DNA of 64,000 bases, from NCBI GenBank assembly GCA_907164885.2, contig OU015490.1, positions 204,109,661 through 204,173,660 of the forward strand. The letters run 5' to 3'. The stretch comes from Dolomedes plantarius (lineage: Eukaryota; Arthropoda; Arachnida; Araneae; Dolomedidae). Positions within the stretch are counted from its first letter, which is position 1; every line of letters starts with the position of its first letter. The position numbers were made by a program, and so were the translations under genes. Shown in pieces: positions 43,764 to 55,154 of the stretch. The notes under the pieces were generated by a model, which made no database searches, had not been told where the DNA came from, and saw only the letters and a list, made by a program, of their open reading frames with translations.

Positions 43764-45136
43764 ATGAAGGGTGCTGGTGCACACTCATCAGCAGCCTGCA
43801 CTAAACCACGTGACACCCCAGCAAAATGTGCTAATTGCAATGGTGACTACCCATCAAACTATCGTGGTTGCAGTGCTCACCCGGAACAGATAAAAATTAG
43901 ACGCAACCACATTATGACCATAAAAGAAGTGGCCAAAGCCGGTAATTATACTCCCCAACTAATTGTCCCAACAACCTCAGGAAATACCTTTGCTAGCAAA
44001 CCCGTCAATTCAACAATTTCTTACAGCCAGGCTGTTCAGCCTAATAACTCCCCTCGTCCCACTATAACGACTGAACAAACCACTAATATTGTAACTCCTG
44101 CTAATTCTACTACTGAAACTCCAACCTCTAGAGTAGCGCCAATGGGAAACCTTGACGGCACACTAAATAAACTTCTAAAAATTAGGGATGTTCTTAAAGA
44201 AATTAAACAACTCTGTTACGAAATGAATATACCAGATTTTAATTACGTAGTTGATAAACTTAACTCACCGTCTATAACTAACGTTCTTTCTGCTGCCTCA
44301 CAAGAGACAGCCACCTCTTTTGCCCCTTAATGCGTCCCTCTTCTTCTTCTGCAATTTCTGTTCTGAGCTGAAATGCTGATGGCTTGCGCACACCTATTCA
44401 TGAGCTTCGGAGTTTGTTATTAAGAACCCTGTTGATCTTATTCTGGTACAGGAGGTGAAGTGTCCCACCCCCAGAACTCTTAAAATTCAAAAACTACAGT
44501 CTGTACTTCACTCCCTGCCTTGACCCTATTACTAACTCTCCCCTGCGTTTTGGTGGTATGGCGATCTATGTCAAACGGAATATTAAACATAACCATCTCC
44601 CCAGTATTAACTTACATACCATTGAAAACACAATTGTTAAAATTTGGATAAACTCCAGTACTACTCTCACCCTTGTTTCCACTTACTTAAGAATTATCCC
44701 TGGTAGACCCGTAACTAATGAACTTTCTCAACTTTTTAATCTTGACCATAAAGTTATACTTTTTGGTGACTTTAACGCTCACCACCCCCGTTGGAACTGC
44801 CAGAATGACCGTTCAGTAACCAGATATGGTACTGAAATTAATTCCTACTCAATTGATAACTCTATTGATATTACTTTCCCACTTTACCACACTATGCTTG
44901 GCATTTCGGGCTCCCAATCCATCATTGACTTTGCCCTTTTAAACACCATTCACTATCCGTATGAGATTAATACTATTAATGATTTATCCTCTGACCACTT
45001 ACCTGTTAAACTTGACATTAACTGCAACCCCGTGATCCCTTCTATCATTTCTCCTTATCATACTAACTGGCAGTCCTTCACTAAATTTGTTAACTCCTCC
45101 ACACCCTTTAATGATATTAACAGTCCTGATGACTTA

Positions 45137-45322
45137 GGGCCTGTTCACATAGGAGTCCGTCGCGTTGTGTTAAGGAAAAGATGACGTTGAGACGAAAATA
45201 AACCAATCATATGCCTCCAAACGATTAGCAATGATATTTTTAACGCGTATGATTGGTTTATTTTCGTCTCAACGTCATCTTTTCCTTAACGCAACGCAAC
45301 GGACTCCTATGTGAACAGGCCC
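45137..45322. mobile_element. PIF/Harbinger-type MITE (186 bp) in J3 ORF2
   Basis: GGGCCTGTTCACATAGGAGT and its inverted partner form long arms, almost a full fold-back. TTA precedes it (45134-45136) and ATA follows, one change from the expected duplication. It is the same family as 40509-40689. Confidence 0.87.
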
Positions 45323-46194
45323 ATAGACGCTGATGTTACCTCTATCACTAAGATCATCCGAAGCGCGCTGGAATCTGCTAAGGTCCACTCTCCCCAATAT
45401 TTTTATCATAAACTACCCCATTATATTGTTGACCTAATTAAATATAGGAACCATTTCAGGAAACTTTGGTAGCAAACTCGGGACCCCAGAATGCTTAATA
45501 ATTACAAAAATCTTGACAATCAGGTTAAAATTAAAATCAAAAATTTCAAAAATAATAAATGGAAAGAATTTATTGAGTCACTAGCTCCCACTGATAACTC
45601 AATTTGGCAATATCTTAAAAGAATTAGGAAACCCCATAAGCCCCTTCCAACCTTTAACTCCAGTTATGGTATCTTAACTAGTGACTCTGACAAAATTGAG
45701 GCCTTAGCAGCTAATTATGAAACCCAATTCAATACCCACTCTAGTGTTTTTTGCCCAACTACAATTGATAAAGTCTATGATATCCTCCAGAACTTTCAGT
45801 CCAGTAATCACAATAGTGAGATCGATAAAACCACTGTTAGCGAAGTCTTAAATACAATTAGCTCCCTCCTTGATAGAAAAGCCCCTGGTCAAGACGGTAT
45901 CACCAATAATGCCATTAAAAATCTCCCCCTTCATTATGCCAACTATTTAACTGATTTAATTAATAACATCTTTAAATTTAAATACTACCCGCATCCATGG
46001 AAATCGGCCATTATTTTCCCAATTCATAAGCCTGGTGAGGATCCTTCCCTTTCGAAAAACCACAAGCCCATTAGACTTATATCTTCTCTTTCTAAAGTGG
46101 TTGAACACATTTTTTGTAGCCATATTCATAATTTTATAAATAGCAATAATATTCTCTCTAATTCCCAATTTGGTTTCAGACCTAAACATTCTAC

Positions 46195-47882
46195 TGTCGT
46201 GGAGACACGGCACGTTATCAGAAAATAGAGATGGGAAAACCGTAGGTGCGGAAAACGATATTTAGAGGGGTTCAGGAGATATAACGCAAGCAGACAAAGA
46301 AGTGCCTTGACCAGCTGGATGAAATGAGCTGCGTAGGCGAAATGAAAGATGAGATGTGACAAGTTGGGGGAGTTGGAGATAAGAAAACTCACCACCAGGG
46401 TCACCAGATGCGTTTAACGAGCTGAAATTGGATGCAAAGAGGAGTCTTAGTGAGAGAAAAAAGGGCTTAGGCAGTTTTTACGATGTGGGACGTTGTTAAA
46501 ACGTCCACACAGGACGTTGACACAGCAGGAGTCGGAGAATAGCGTGAGAAGTTGGGAGCGTGCGCAGCCCCAGAAGGGTGCACGGGCGTAGGCCCCCTTC
46601 AATTTTGATTGGAGAGCATATTAATATAAAAATAGATGGTCGGCCAATGAAGTGGCCCCGGATCGACCTATTGGGCAGGAGATAGCCACCAATGGAGGCC
46701 TGAATAGATAATAAAAAAAAAGTTTAGCTCGAGATGAAATGTGGCAGAGAAGTATCAGATTGTTTTGAGAACTCAAAAGTGAGGCAGGCAGCATTTAGAC
46801 GAAATTGAGAGGACAAGCTGCTTACCGTCGTATACACCAGATACCAGAGTATGAGATTACAGGCACGTAAAGAATCAACAGAGGGTGAGATGAAATAATA
46901 CGGAAATTAGCCGGGAGAAATAGATGTAAGCCCCATATCCGGGATTGACCGACCAGCTTACCATGCCGACTACCAAGGAAGAAGCTGACCGATGACTGAC
47001 CCCCGCCAAGCCGAAATGAGTGTGCATTGACGGAACAGGTTCCCTGTATGATGCCGCCAGCGTATGGTGATCCTGCCGCTTCTCTGGACCAGCGACGTAC
47101 GATGATTCCCACCCCCTCTTAGCCACCCGATGAGGCGCACTTCGACGGAGAAACCATTGTTGTAAGGAGAGGTCTTTTGGCGTGACAGAGTATCTTCAAA
47201 TAAGGTAGGAGAAATTTTGCTAATTCTGCCAATGCCCAATTCGTACGAGTAATCAGAGGTAATTAAATGGGATTAGCGTAAAGGGAAATGTTGTTTAATG
47301 TGATTTGCTATGTACATAGATATCTATCATAAAATATTTGGTTGTGGAATTTCGTAATAATTGTTTTGGATTAGTGTGTTATATTGATTTAGTAATGTGT
47401 TTATACGTACCAGTTAAGAATTTTAATGCTGTATAGGTGAGATTATTAATTAAGAAGATTGCTTTATAATTAAACGATGGCACTGAATAGTGAAGGAGAA
47501 TATTGATGAGAATAAATAATGTATTAATGATAAGAAATATTGTTTTGGGATTAGTGTGTTATATTGATTTAGTAATGTGTTTATATGTATCAGTTAAGAA
47601 TTTTAATGCTGTATAGGTGAGATTATTAATTAAGAAGATTGCTTTATAATTAAACGATGGTACTGAATAGTGAAGGAGAAAATTGATGAGAATAAATAAG
47701 GTATTAATGATAAGAAATATTGTTGTAACATGATATAGGAGTAATCGGAATTAAGTAATGAATGATATGAATTGTATATGTATTATGAATGTTTAATAAA
47801 TTGATTTGTATGAATACATATGAGTAATCACTTAATTATGCTAAGTACTAACCACCATTACTATATTAAAACCACGGTAACA
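46195..47882. mobile_element. Solo-LTR-like insertion (1688 bp) in J3 RT
   Basis: Starts TGTCGTGGAGACACGG and ends CCACGGTAACA (TG...CA). A 5-bp duplication TCTAC flanks it (46190-46194 and 47883-47887) at a place where J1 is continuous. It has no recognisable protein, so it is best read as a solo LTR, of BEL/Pao or Gypsy type by the 5-bp duplication. A 180-bp tandem duplication lies near its right end. Confidence 0.7.
47361..47720. repeat. 180-bp tandem duplication
   Basis: TTAGTGTGTTATATTGATTT recurs exactly 180 bp apart (47371 and 47551), and the two units are nearly identical along their length. Confidence 0.93.
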
Positions 47883-48446
47883 TCTACCACACATCAGCTG
47901 CTTCGTGTTACTGAGTACATCCATGATGGACTACAGAACAGAATGCAGACTGGTGCTGTCTTTGATATTTTAAAAGCTTTTGATAATGTCTGGCACAGTG
48001 GCCTTATCTATAAACTTGTTAAATTAAAAATGCCAGCTGCCCTAATTAAACTTATACAATCCTATCTTTCGGACAGAACTTTTGCTGTAAGTTATTCTGG
48101 TACCACTTCAGCCCAACGCCCTGTTAATGCGGGAGTTCCTCAAGGTTCGAAACTCGGACCGGTCTTATTTAACTTATTTATAAATGATATCCCCACCACC
48201 CCGAACACTTTGCCCTCTATGCTGATGACACAGCCATTCTCGCTAAAAATCATAATGTCAGATATATGCATACTTACCTCCAACGTCACATTAACATTCT
48301 TGAGGGCTGGTTTGATAAATGGCGTATTAAATTAAATCCCAGTAAAATAAAAGCTATCTTCTTTTCATACAATAGGATTCTCCCACCCCCAGTTAACGTT
48401 TATGGTCAGCTCATCCACTTTGAAAGGGAAGTGAAATATTTGGGTA
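47883..48446 (+). pseudogene. J3 RT segment between the two LTR-like insertions
   Basis: Part of J3 ORF2 from THQLLRVTEYIHDG to the C-terminal REVKYLG motif, with LKAFDNVWHSG and GVPQGSKLGP. Confidence 0.88.
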
Positions 48447-49757
48447 TGTTATGCTAATTGAGGGCCCGTAACGTGTTCAAGTGATGTTTATTTTCAAGTT
48501 TAAAAATCTGTATCTACTGAGGAAGATGTATGTGTAATATATAATCGCACTTCAGTAAAAATATGTAAGGTGGTGGCTTAGGTTCAGTGTTTGGTGAGCT
48601 GGTGAAAGATTTAAATCTTAAAATATTAAAATAGAGATGTAAATATCCTTTTTTTTCTTAGTCCCGTAAAATCCTACTTTTCTCTAACTTACTCCTGTCT
48701 TGCGGTTGCTATGCAGTAATCCAATAAGTCTTGTTTTGCCATTTCGGTTCGGGCGTGCGTTGCTTGATCCCCACGTGAGGGGGAAGGCAATAATATCGAA
48801 ACCAGCCCAAAGGAATGTTGATGATTCCCACAGAGGCGCAGGCTCCCGGCACCCCCTTTCTGGAGCACCGGCCCTGCACGCGGATGGATACAGCGCTAGG
48901 TGCAGGCAACGTTCGCAGCGAAAAGTATTTAAACGAAAAAAGCCAAGTTTTGTGCAGAAAAAAAATATAACTGTCAACATCAAGTTGTGTAAACAATGCT
49001 CCCAATTTCGGCGTGTGTCGTACACCGGGGCTTCGGCCCACACGGGAACTCTTTTTTTTCGTCGCCCGGCTAGGGGAGCGGAGGTTTCTTGGAGAAAAAA
49101 GTTTTGCGTGGGAGTTGGAGGCTCTCGAAAAAAACACTCCCTGCTGTCTGCTATGCTTGACGGTTGTCTCTCTTGGTCTCCGCCGTGACTGATGATGCCC
49201 GCCGAGTTCAGCGCCGCCTCCGCCGACTGCATGGAAGGCCTGGAGGACGTAATGATGTAGTCACAGCTTATCATTGGAAGGCATGCCTCTGTCTATTCCT
49301 GTCTATATTCCCTTTCTTTCCCTTTTCAACCTCTCCTTTTTTTAGTTAAAATACAGCCGGCTGAGGTAATATGCATTTTTTTATAAATATTTTTTTTGAG
49401 CTCATTTAAGTTAATAAGGAGTAATAATTCGTAACCAGCCACCTCTAGTGTAAAATGTATGATGTAATATTTCAACTGTAAAAAAATGTAAATTAATGAG
49501 GCATTGTTAATAATTGTAATTGATATTTTAATATGTGTTTAAATTTAATAAATTGTTGTTGCCTCTAACCTTAAATTCTGTCGTTTTGAGTTGGTTTTGC
49601 TTGTCATATCACCATATTAACATTTTAGCCTGTCTATTTTTTTTTTAAGTAAAGAATGCTATACGATCACTCTCCTTTACACTATGTGTAGAGTGGTTAA
49701 CCTTAATAGTAAATTAAAATATAACAATAGTAACTAACCCAAGTAAGAACTATAACA
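48447..49757. mobile_element. Second solo-LTR-like insertion (1311 bp) in J3
   Basis: TGTTATGC...CTATAACA ends with short inverted termini, and GGTA duplicated on both sides (48443-48446 and 49758-49761). It interrupts the codons before DSKLTWKKNI. GC-rich inside (about 48700-49250), with overlapping chance frames, then AT-rich with AATAAA near 49547. The 4-bp duplication fits some Gypsy elements. Confidence 0.65.
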
Positions 49758-50727
49758 GGTATCTTCATGGATAGTAAGCTTACTTGGAAGAAAAATATTA
49801 ATAATAATATCTGCAAAATTTTTAAAGCTAGAAAAGATATCGCCCACCTCCTGTACCAGAAGGAGATGAGTATAGAAAATAAACTTCTGCTTTACAAAAC
49901 AGTACTTCGACCTATACTTCTTTATGCAGTACCTGTATGGGGGTCAGCGGCTAACAGTCATGTCCACAAATTGCAATGCACACAAAATAAAAACCTTACG
50001 TCTAATCACTAAAGCCAATAGATATAAAACTAACTACTCCCTCCACAAAGATATAAATATTGAACCCATTCGCCTGGCTATAATTAATCTCACCACTAAA
50101 TTTTATAATAGTCTTTACTCCACCCCGAATGAAGAAATTGCCAGTCTTCCTGATTATGACAATATAGAATTTAATCGTAGACCTAGAGCGACTCTAGTGC
50201 TTGACACTGGGATTACTCCCAACTCTTCTTTCCCATAATTTCATTTTTTTCTTTCTTTATGTCATTCCGTTTTCCTTAAATTCTTTCTAAACCACTTAAT
50301 TTTTCACCCCCCTTTTTTCCTAATTATATGCAGTCACATCCTCTTACGCTTTTTTGAAAAAGTAAGTGTGTCGTCTCATTGGTGTAATATGCCTCTGCGA
50401 ATACTCATGGTCAAATTGTGAGCCGTCCTCCCTGATAATTTCTTCTGCTATGCTCCTGGATCATGTTTCGTCAACCAATAAGGTTGCGGGACACATTTTG
50501 CTCTCGACCAGTAGTTAAGCTTGATCTTTTTTAACCTCTGTAATACAAATTCATCATCTTGCTTCCTTTTTCGGACTGTTTTCAAGCACGGGTTGTTTGA
50601 TAGTTCTTTCCCATCCTGGGTTTGATCCTAGCATTTAATATCTTTGCTGCTCGCGGTCCTCTGTGGCTCGTCTTCGACTTTTGAGAGTTTAATCTTTATA
50701 TTTTGCTTTTTATTTTATCTTATATTG

Positions 50728-51047
50728 CAGGGGTATCAAACTCAAAGGCTACCTTGGGCCAAACAAACAAGGTTTAACTATAGGTGGGCAGCAAAAAAAA
50801 TCAATATTAATAGAAACGTAGATTTATTTACCTAATTACAGTATATTCGACATAAATATATGTATTTTGTTTAATAATAGCAAAAAAGAGTATCATTAAA
50901 AAAACATTTAGCGAATTCTTCCTATCTTATTATAATTCTGCGTCGGTTATTTTATTATATATTATTGTGTGCCAATATGTTGGCCGGCCGCAAAAATGTT
51001 CGTCACGGGCATCATGCGGCCCGCGGGCCGTGAGTTTGACACCCCTG
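50728..51047. mobile_element. hAT MITE, GGCCCGCG family, copy 3 (320 bp), in J3 3' UTR
   Basis: Ends CAGGGGTATCAAA / TTTGACACCCCTG. Flanks TTATATTG and TTATATTA match at 7 of 8. It is the same family as the pair at 41947 and 42614. Confidence 0.88.
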
Positions 51048-51255
51048 TTATATTAGAACTTTTTTTTTTTGGGGGGGGGGCAAGTCTTGCTGATTTAATT
51101 TTGTGTTAACTTTAACTTACTAAATTCTAATGCTTTTATTTTTATTTTTGTAACTTCTTCAATTTATTTTGTAACCTAAAAAAATAACTTGATTAATTTC
51201 TTCTTGGACCATGCATGAAAAGCTTCAGTGCTTCCCATATCCATACCGAGGGTTA

Positions 51256-51309
51256 AGGGCTTTCTTAGCCCTATTTGGAACCTCACGAAAACTTTTTGTC
51301 CATGTCCAT
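51256..51309 (+). other. J3 3'-terminal hairpin and TCCATG tail
   Basis: AGGGC-TTTCTTA-GCCCT can pair, followed by ACCTCACGAA and TGTCCATGTCCAT at the end of the element. The stem bases differ from J1/J2 but pairing is kept. Confidence 0.65.
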
Positions 51310-51673
51310 ACACTGTTATTGGAGTTAAAAAATTTCGAGTCTCTATGACCGGAGTATCATTACGTGCCTTAAGGGCAAGTATAATTTATCAATTACGTTA
51401 TTCCTAGATCGCGTTTTGGATAATGGGTTGTATTTTGTTAAAAAAGTGAATTTGGAACATACGTAAAGGAAATTTTATTTTATAGCTACATTTTAATATA
51501 TATAAAAAGGCTCTTTGATTTTAAATTTTTACTCGCCCTAAATTATTATTAATCACTTCTACTCTGACACCATAAATTGGCTAAACCACCAGGAAACTTT
51601 TAATGGGTAAGTCTATGGGTTCGAGTTCTGCTATTGGCATTGATGTTTGTAGCCATTCGGAATGGGCTTAAAC
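51310..51673. other. Non-coding; no gene seen
   Basis: AT-rich sequence. GGGTTCGAGTTCTGC near 51620 resembles a pol III B box, but no matching A box or folded tRNA was found. Confidence 0.5.
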
Positions 51674-51878
51674 AAGTAATTCTCAATCTATTTTTCGTCA
51701 CGGTACACTTAATAATTTAAAATTTTGGCGGCACACTAACGATAAGATGACTTTAAAAGAATTTTGCTTTCATGATTGATGTACCTATAATATACTATTT
51801 TGCAAAAATAGCATACAAATCAATTCGCAGTGGCGGCACACTTCACGAATCTCGCGGCACAGTGGTTGAGAATTACTG
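51674..51878. mobile_element. hAT MITE (205 bp)
   Basis: Ends AAGTAATTCTCAA and the reverse complement of CAGTAATTCTCAA. A perfect 8-bp duplication GCTTAAAC flanks it (51666-51673 and 51879-51886). Confidence 0.82.
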
Positions 51879-52029
51879 GCTTAAACTATAAGTGTCTGTT
51901 TTAATTTAGTCTCTGAATTAAATTCTACCACTTGTTATTCTTAATTCATCTTTAAATTTTTAATTCCTTATTTAGTATTTTTCTTAACTTAAAATGTTTT
52001 AATTACTGAGCACATGTACCTTGATATTT

Positions 52030-52275
52030 GAGGCGGTGAAAGGCAAAGTGGTGTAAGTCACATTTTCAACTTTTTATATTTGTGGGCAAAAATGTAATCT
52101 CCATGTTCAATTTATACTGGAATTGCAAATAATTATTATTTGCAACAGTATAATAATTATTATGAATTATAATTTATTGAATTTATAGTGGAATTTTTTG
52201 TATTTTTGCAGCAAAACGCTTTTGACTTACACCACTTGACTTAATGACTTACACCACTTTACCTTTCATCGCCTC
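52030..52275. mobile_element. Inverted-repeat MITE (246 bp), class unassigned
   Basis: GAGGCGGTGAAAGGCAAAGT at the left matches the inverted right end at 29 of 31 positions. ATTT lies directly outside both ends (52026-52029, 52276-52279), suggesting a 4-bp duplication. Confidence 0.8.
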
Positions 52276-53449
52276 ATTTATAACTTGCTACAAGAGATAA
52301 AGTCGACAAGATCCAGGAGCTCCTCTTCTAAAGGCCAAATTGCGTCTGTTTTAGTCCTTTTATTTCAAAAGATTACCATAACGTACCATAATTGTCGTTA
52401 AAGGAATAGTGTTTATAGATTATTCAAGTTTAAATTGTTTCGCGGTAAGCTCCTATGTTACCATTTGGTTTACTATTTTTTTATTTATTGATCTGAAATG
52501 ATAATTGAGAAAAGTTCAAATTACCAACCATAGGTCTTAATGGTAGTTGAGAAACCCTCACGAATTACAGTCAACCGTTTTGAATAAAAGTTATTTACAA
52601 TATTCAAAATCAGAGGACTCCAATAACTGCGATAAGCATGGATCTACTCGTATATAGATGCACCTATGAATATATCTTGGCACAATGTCTATTTCCCAGT
52701 TCTTGATTAGTTGGGTGATTTATTCATTCTAAGAATATCCAGAAATTTCCTTCACAAAATCGGCTCCTGATTTTTATTTCAAGCTGGATCACAAAATCTC
52801 CAATGTTCCTCAACTGAAATTTCAGAACTGCAGCTTTTAATTCTTTGAAAACAGTCATGAAGTTTACTACATAAGTTACTACACAGTCATGCAGTTTACT
52901 AACACTTGTTGTCGCTCCGTATGAGACTACTATTCCTGAAACAAAATCATAAACACCACTTGAAGTTTTACCCTTAACGCTCAGTTATAATTATAAAGAC
53001 CTGGTCTGGAAAATTAAGCTTCTGTAAACGTTCTTCTTTCAAGCTCATTTTATCTGCTTTACCAAGAAACAGCTTTTTCTTGGTTGCCCCTGGAAAATTA
53101 TGTTTAGTACTTTAGATGTACACCGTTAAGGGATTTTTACGTCAGTCTTTTATTTTACCTCGCCCACCAATGTAGTGCAACATCAACATAGTAAATTCAT
53201 CGGCCTTAAACTCAAAATCATATCTCGAAGCGATTTTTATGAGTTTGATTTCATTAGCTCATTGTAACAAACAAAATTATTCACTAAAACATGCCACCTC
53301 AACATGACCGTTTAACACTAAAGAAATGCTTTTTTGTGTTTAGGATCAAGAAAATATGGTACATTTGGCGATGAAGCGTCAGAGGGAAGTAAATTAAGAA
53401 GAAACATAAAGAAATGCAAATAAACATACAACATGCATGCATTTAACAC

Positions 53450-53782
53450 GGGTTCGAGGTAGCCTTGGGGTAGCGCGCTGGCTTTCAGTGCTGAGATTGC
53501 TCAGATCGAATTCCGACACGCGCCGTTCAATACCTCCGTGTCTAGGCCAGATATGGGCACGTTAAATTCATCCACCGGAAAGTCCCTCTATGAGGTCAGA
53601 GAGGGTACGTTCCCCCCCTCATGTCGCCTTGGGGATGCTCGGTCAAAATTGAGGTGGGAACTAGCTAAGAGGGACTCCAACCCTTATGGTGCTATATAAA
53701 CCGGGCCGCACACTTCAGCCCGAAGCCTATATGGACCTGGTTTGGAAGTTCCAGCCAACGGTATTAGAAACAACAACAACAA
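53450..53782 (+). mobile_element. tRNA-derived SINE (333 bp)
   Basis: The head has a pol III A-box-like TAGCCTTGGGGTAGCGCGCT and a B-box-like GATCGAATTCC at tRNA spacing. It ends in a short CAA repeat. Flanks CATTTAACAC (53440-53449) and CATTTAGCAC (53783-53792) match at 9 of 10, as expected of LINE-mobilised SINEs. Confidence 0.8.
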
Positions 53783-53792
53783 CATTTAGCAC

Positions 53793-54352
53793 AGTAGAAA
53801 TGTCCAAAAATGTACACCAATGAGAGGATACATGAACAACAATAACAATGCAGGGCTTAACAACATATAAAACTCCAAAAACCCTTTCATTTGGCATACA
53901 GTGTTATACAAAATGTATTATACTGCTCTATGTTACCAAAGAAATATTGATTAACGAATGAAGAATGTACATAACGAATGTACATAGTATTTTTTATAGT
54001 GATAATTTTTTTTATCAAAAATGACATTTTATTGCAAGCGACCATTCTAGTAAATACAATGGCACTAGGGATAAATAAGTATTACTGGGAAAAACATCTA
54101 TTTATCGAATCCTCTTAGATTATGTTACATCATTCACATGAACAGAAAGAAACAAAAATTTTTTTTATAAACGCTACATAAAAAATTTGAAGATATCACT
54201 TCCTCTAAGCCTTTCTTTCACAGTGATGATCAGTTAAAATACCGTATGCTTTTATTCCTGTACCAAATCTCATTTCTGAAAGATTCGTCCAAAGGTAGGT
54301 TTTAGTCTTTTTCCGATTTCTGGACGTGCAGAGAGATAGTATTGATTAGATT
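53793..54352. other. Non-coding; no gene seen
   Basis: AT-rich sequence without a convincing frame or repeat ends. Confidence 0.5.
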
Positions 54353-54538
54353 CAGGGCCCGACTTAGCCTAATTGGGGCCCGGGGCAAAAACTTCTTTGG
54401 GGGCCCCCCTCTGCTTCACTACTTTAGTAATGAAGAACTTAATACTTAATGCTAAACTTTCTATTCAATTTGGGGGCCCCCTCTGATGTAGGGGCCCGGG
54501 GCAACTGCCCCGTATGCCCCTGCCTTAGTCAGGCTCTG
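54353..54538. mobile_element. hAT MITE (186 bp), GGGCCC-rich family
   Basis: Nearly identical to the element inside Gypsy pol at 22896-23074. A perfect 8-bp duplication ATTAGATT lies at 54345-54352 and 54539-54546. Confidence 0.93.
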
Positions 54539-54546
54539 ATTAGATT

Positions 54547-55119
54547 AACATATATTAATTTTTTTCTCGCTTCCTTGGGGAAAATAACACAGCTGCCATG
54601 GCTGTTGGTGCCAAGCATCCATGTTGTGATGTCATACTTCGGTAGCATATTGGAGCCGCAAGCGTTTTTTTGTATGAATCAAACTGATTCAAGACTCGTT
54701 CGTGTCTTCAAACATAAAAACAATTTTAGAGTCTGCTCTCAAACTACATTTGACAGTGTTTGCCGACGGATGTGAAGTCACATTAATTCGCTTTTCGCAG
54801 CTTGCAATTTTAGGTTCTTAAGAGTTATTACGAATTTTAATATTTATCGAGTTTTTTGTTGTGTTAGAAGACTTATAGGTGATTTTCCCCAGACTTTTAT
54901 GTCTTATCGTTTATTACGAGTGGATACTTTTTTCGGGAAAGCTTTAAACTGGTTTTCTCAATATTTGTTTTCGAGTGCGAATTTACAATTTAAGTAAGTG
55001 TGCTTAAATATATTTTTGAAGATTTTATCAAAGGTAACTGTAATTTTAAACACATTATTCTTGCAAATTGTTTCTAGAAATTTATAAATATCCTATGAAA
55101 GTGCTATATACATTTACAA

Positions 55120-55154
<35 letters not shown>

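Larger units (their letters stand above)
41004..44330 (+). pseudogene. J3 ORF1 (Gag-like), frameshifted and interrupted twice
   Basis: Pieces are 41004-41946, 42939-43215 and 43764-44330. ATGs at 41004 and 41145 are possible starts. The second aligns with the J1/J2 start. A frameshift sits near 41862, and an in-frame TAA follows VVRVEA near 43123. The PRE_C2HC-like region and knuckles are recognisable (NRVSQLKRF, CFNCQKFHHSSEV, CANCNGDYPSNYRGC). In the last, the His is Tyr. The stop TAA at 44328-44330 overlaps an ATG. Confidence 0.87.
44330..50238 (+). pseudogene. J3 ORF2 (endonuclease/RT), interrupted by three insertions
   Basis: The frame starts at the ATG in TAATG (44328-44332). An early TGA replaces the Trp codon of LSWNA. 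Pieces are 44330-45136, 45323-46194, 47883-48446 and 49758-50238. Endonuclease motifs (GDFNAHHPRW, SSDHLPVKLD) and RT motifs (KAFDNVWHSG, GVPQGSKLGP) are clear. A small deletion before the YADD site (about 48205) shifts the frame there. The C-terminal part at 49767-50238 also has a shift near 49985-50000. Confidence 0.87.
40768..51309 (+). mobile_element. Jockey-clade LINE J3, old copy with at least six insertions
   Basis: Colinear with J1 from ORF1 to the TCCATG 3' end, but clearly diverged. The right flank ACACTGTTATTGG may pair with GCACTGTTATGG at about 40758-40769 as an eroded target duplication, which would put the 5' end near 40768. That limit is uncertain. Its own sequence is interrupted at 41947, 43216, 45137, 46195, 48447 and 50728. 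Confidence 0.8.

Noticed and set aside
46822..47239. Overlapping minus-strand frames inside the 1688-bp insertion
   Set aside because: Three overlapping frames with no recognisable domain in a sequence that behaves as a solo LTR.
48684..49349. Overlapping frames on both strands in the GC-rich part of the 1311-bp insertion
   Set aside because: GC-rich sequence has few stops. No motif is recognisable and frames conflict.
51600..51640. tRNA-like B box (GGGTTCGAGTTCTGC)
   Set aside because: No A box at the right distance and no cloverleaf could be drawn.
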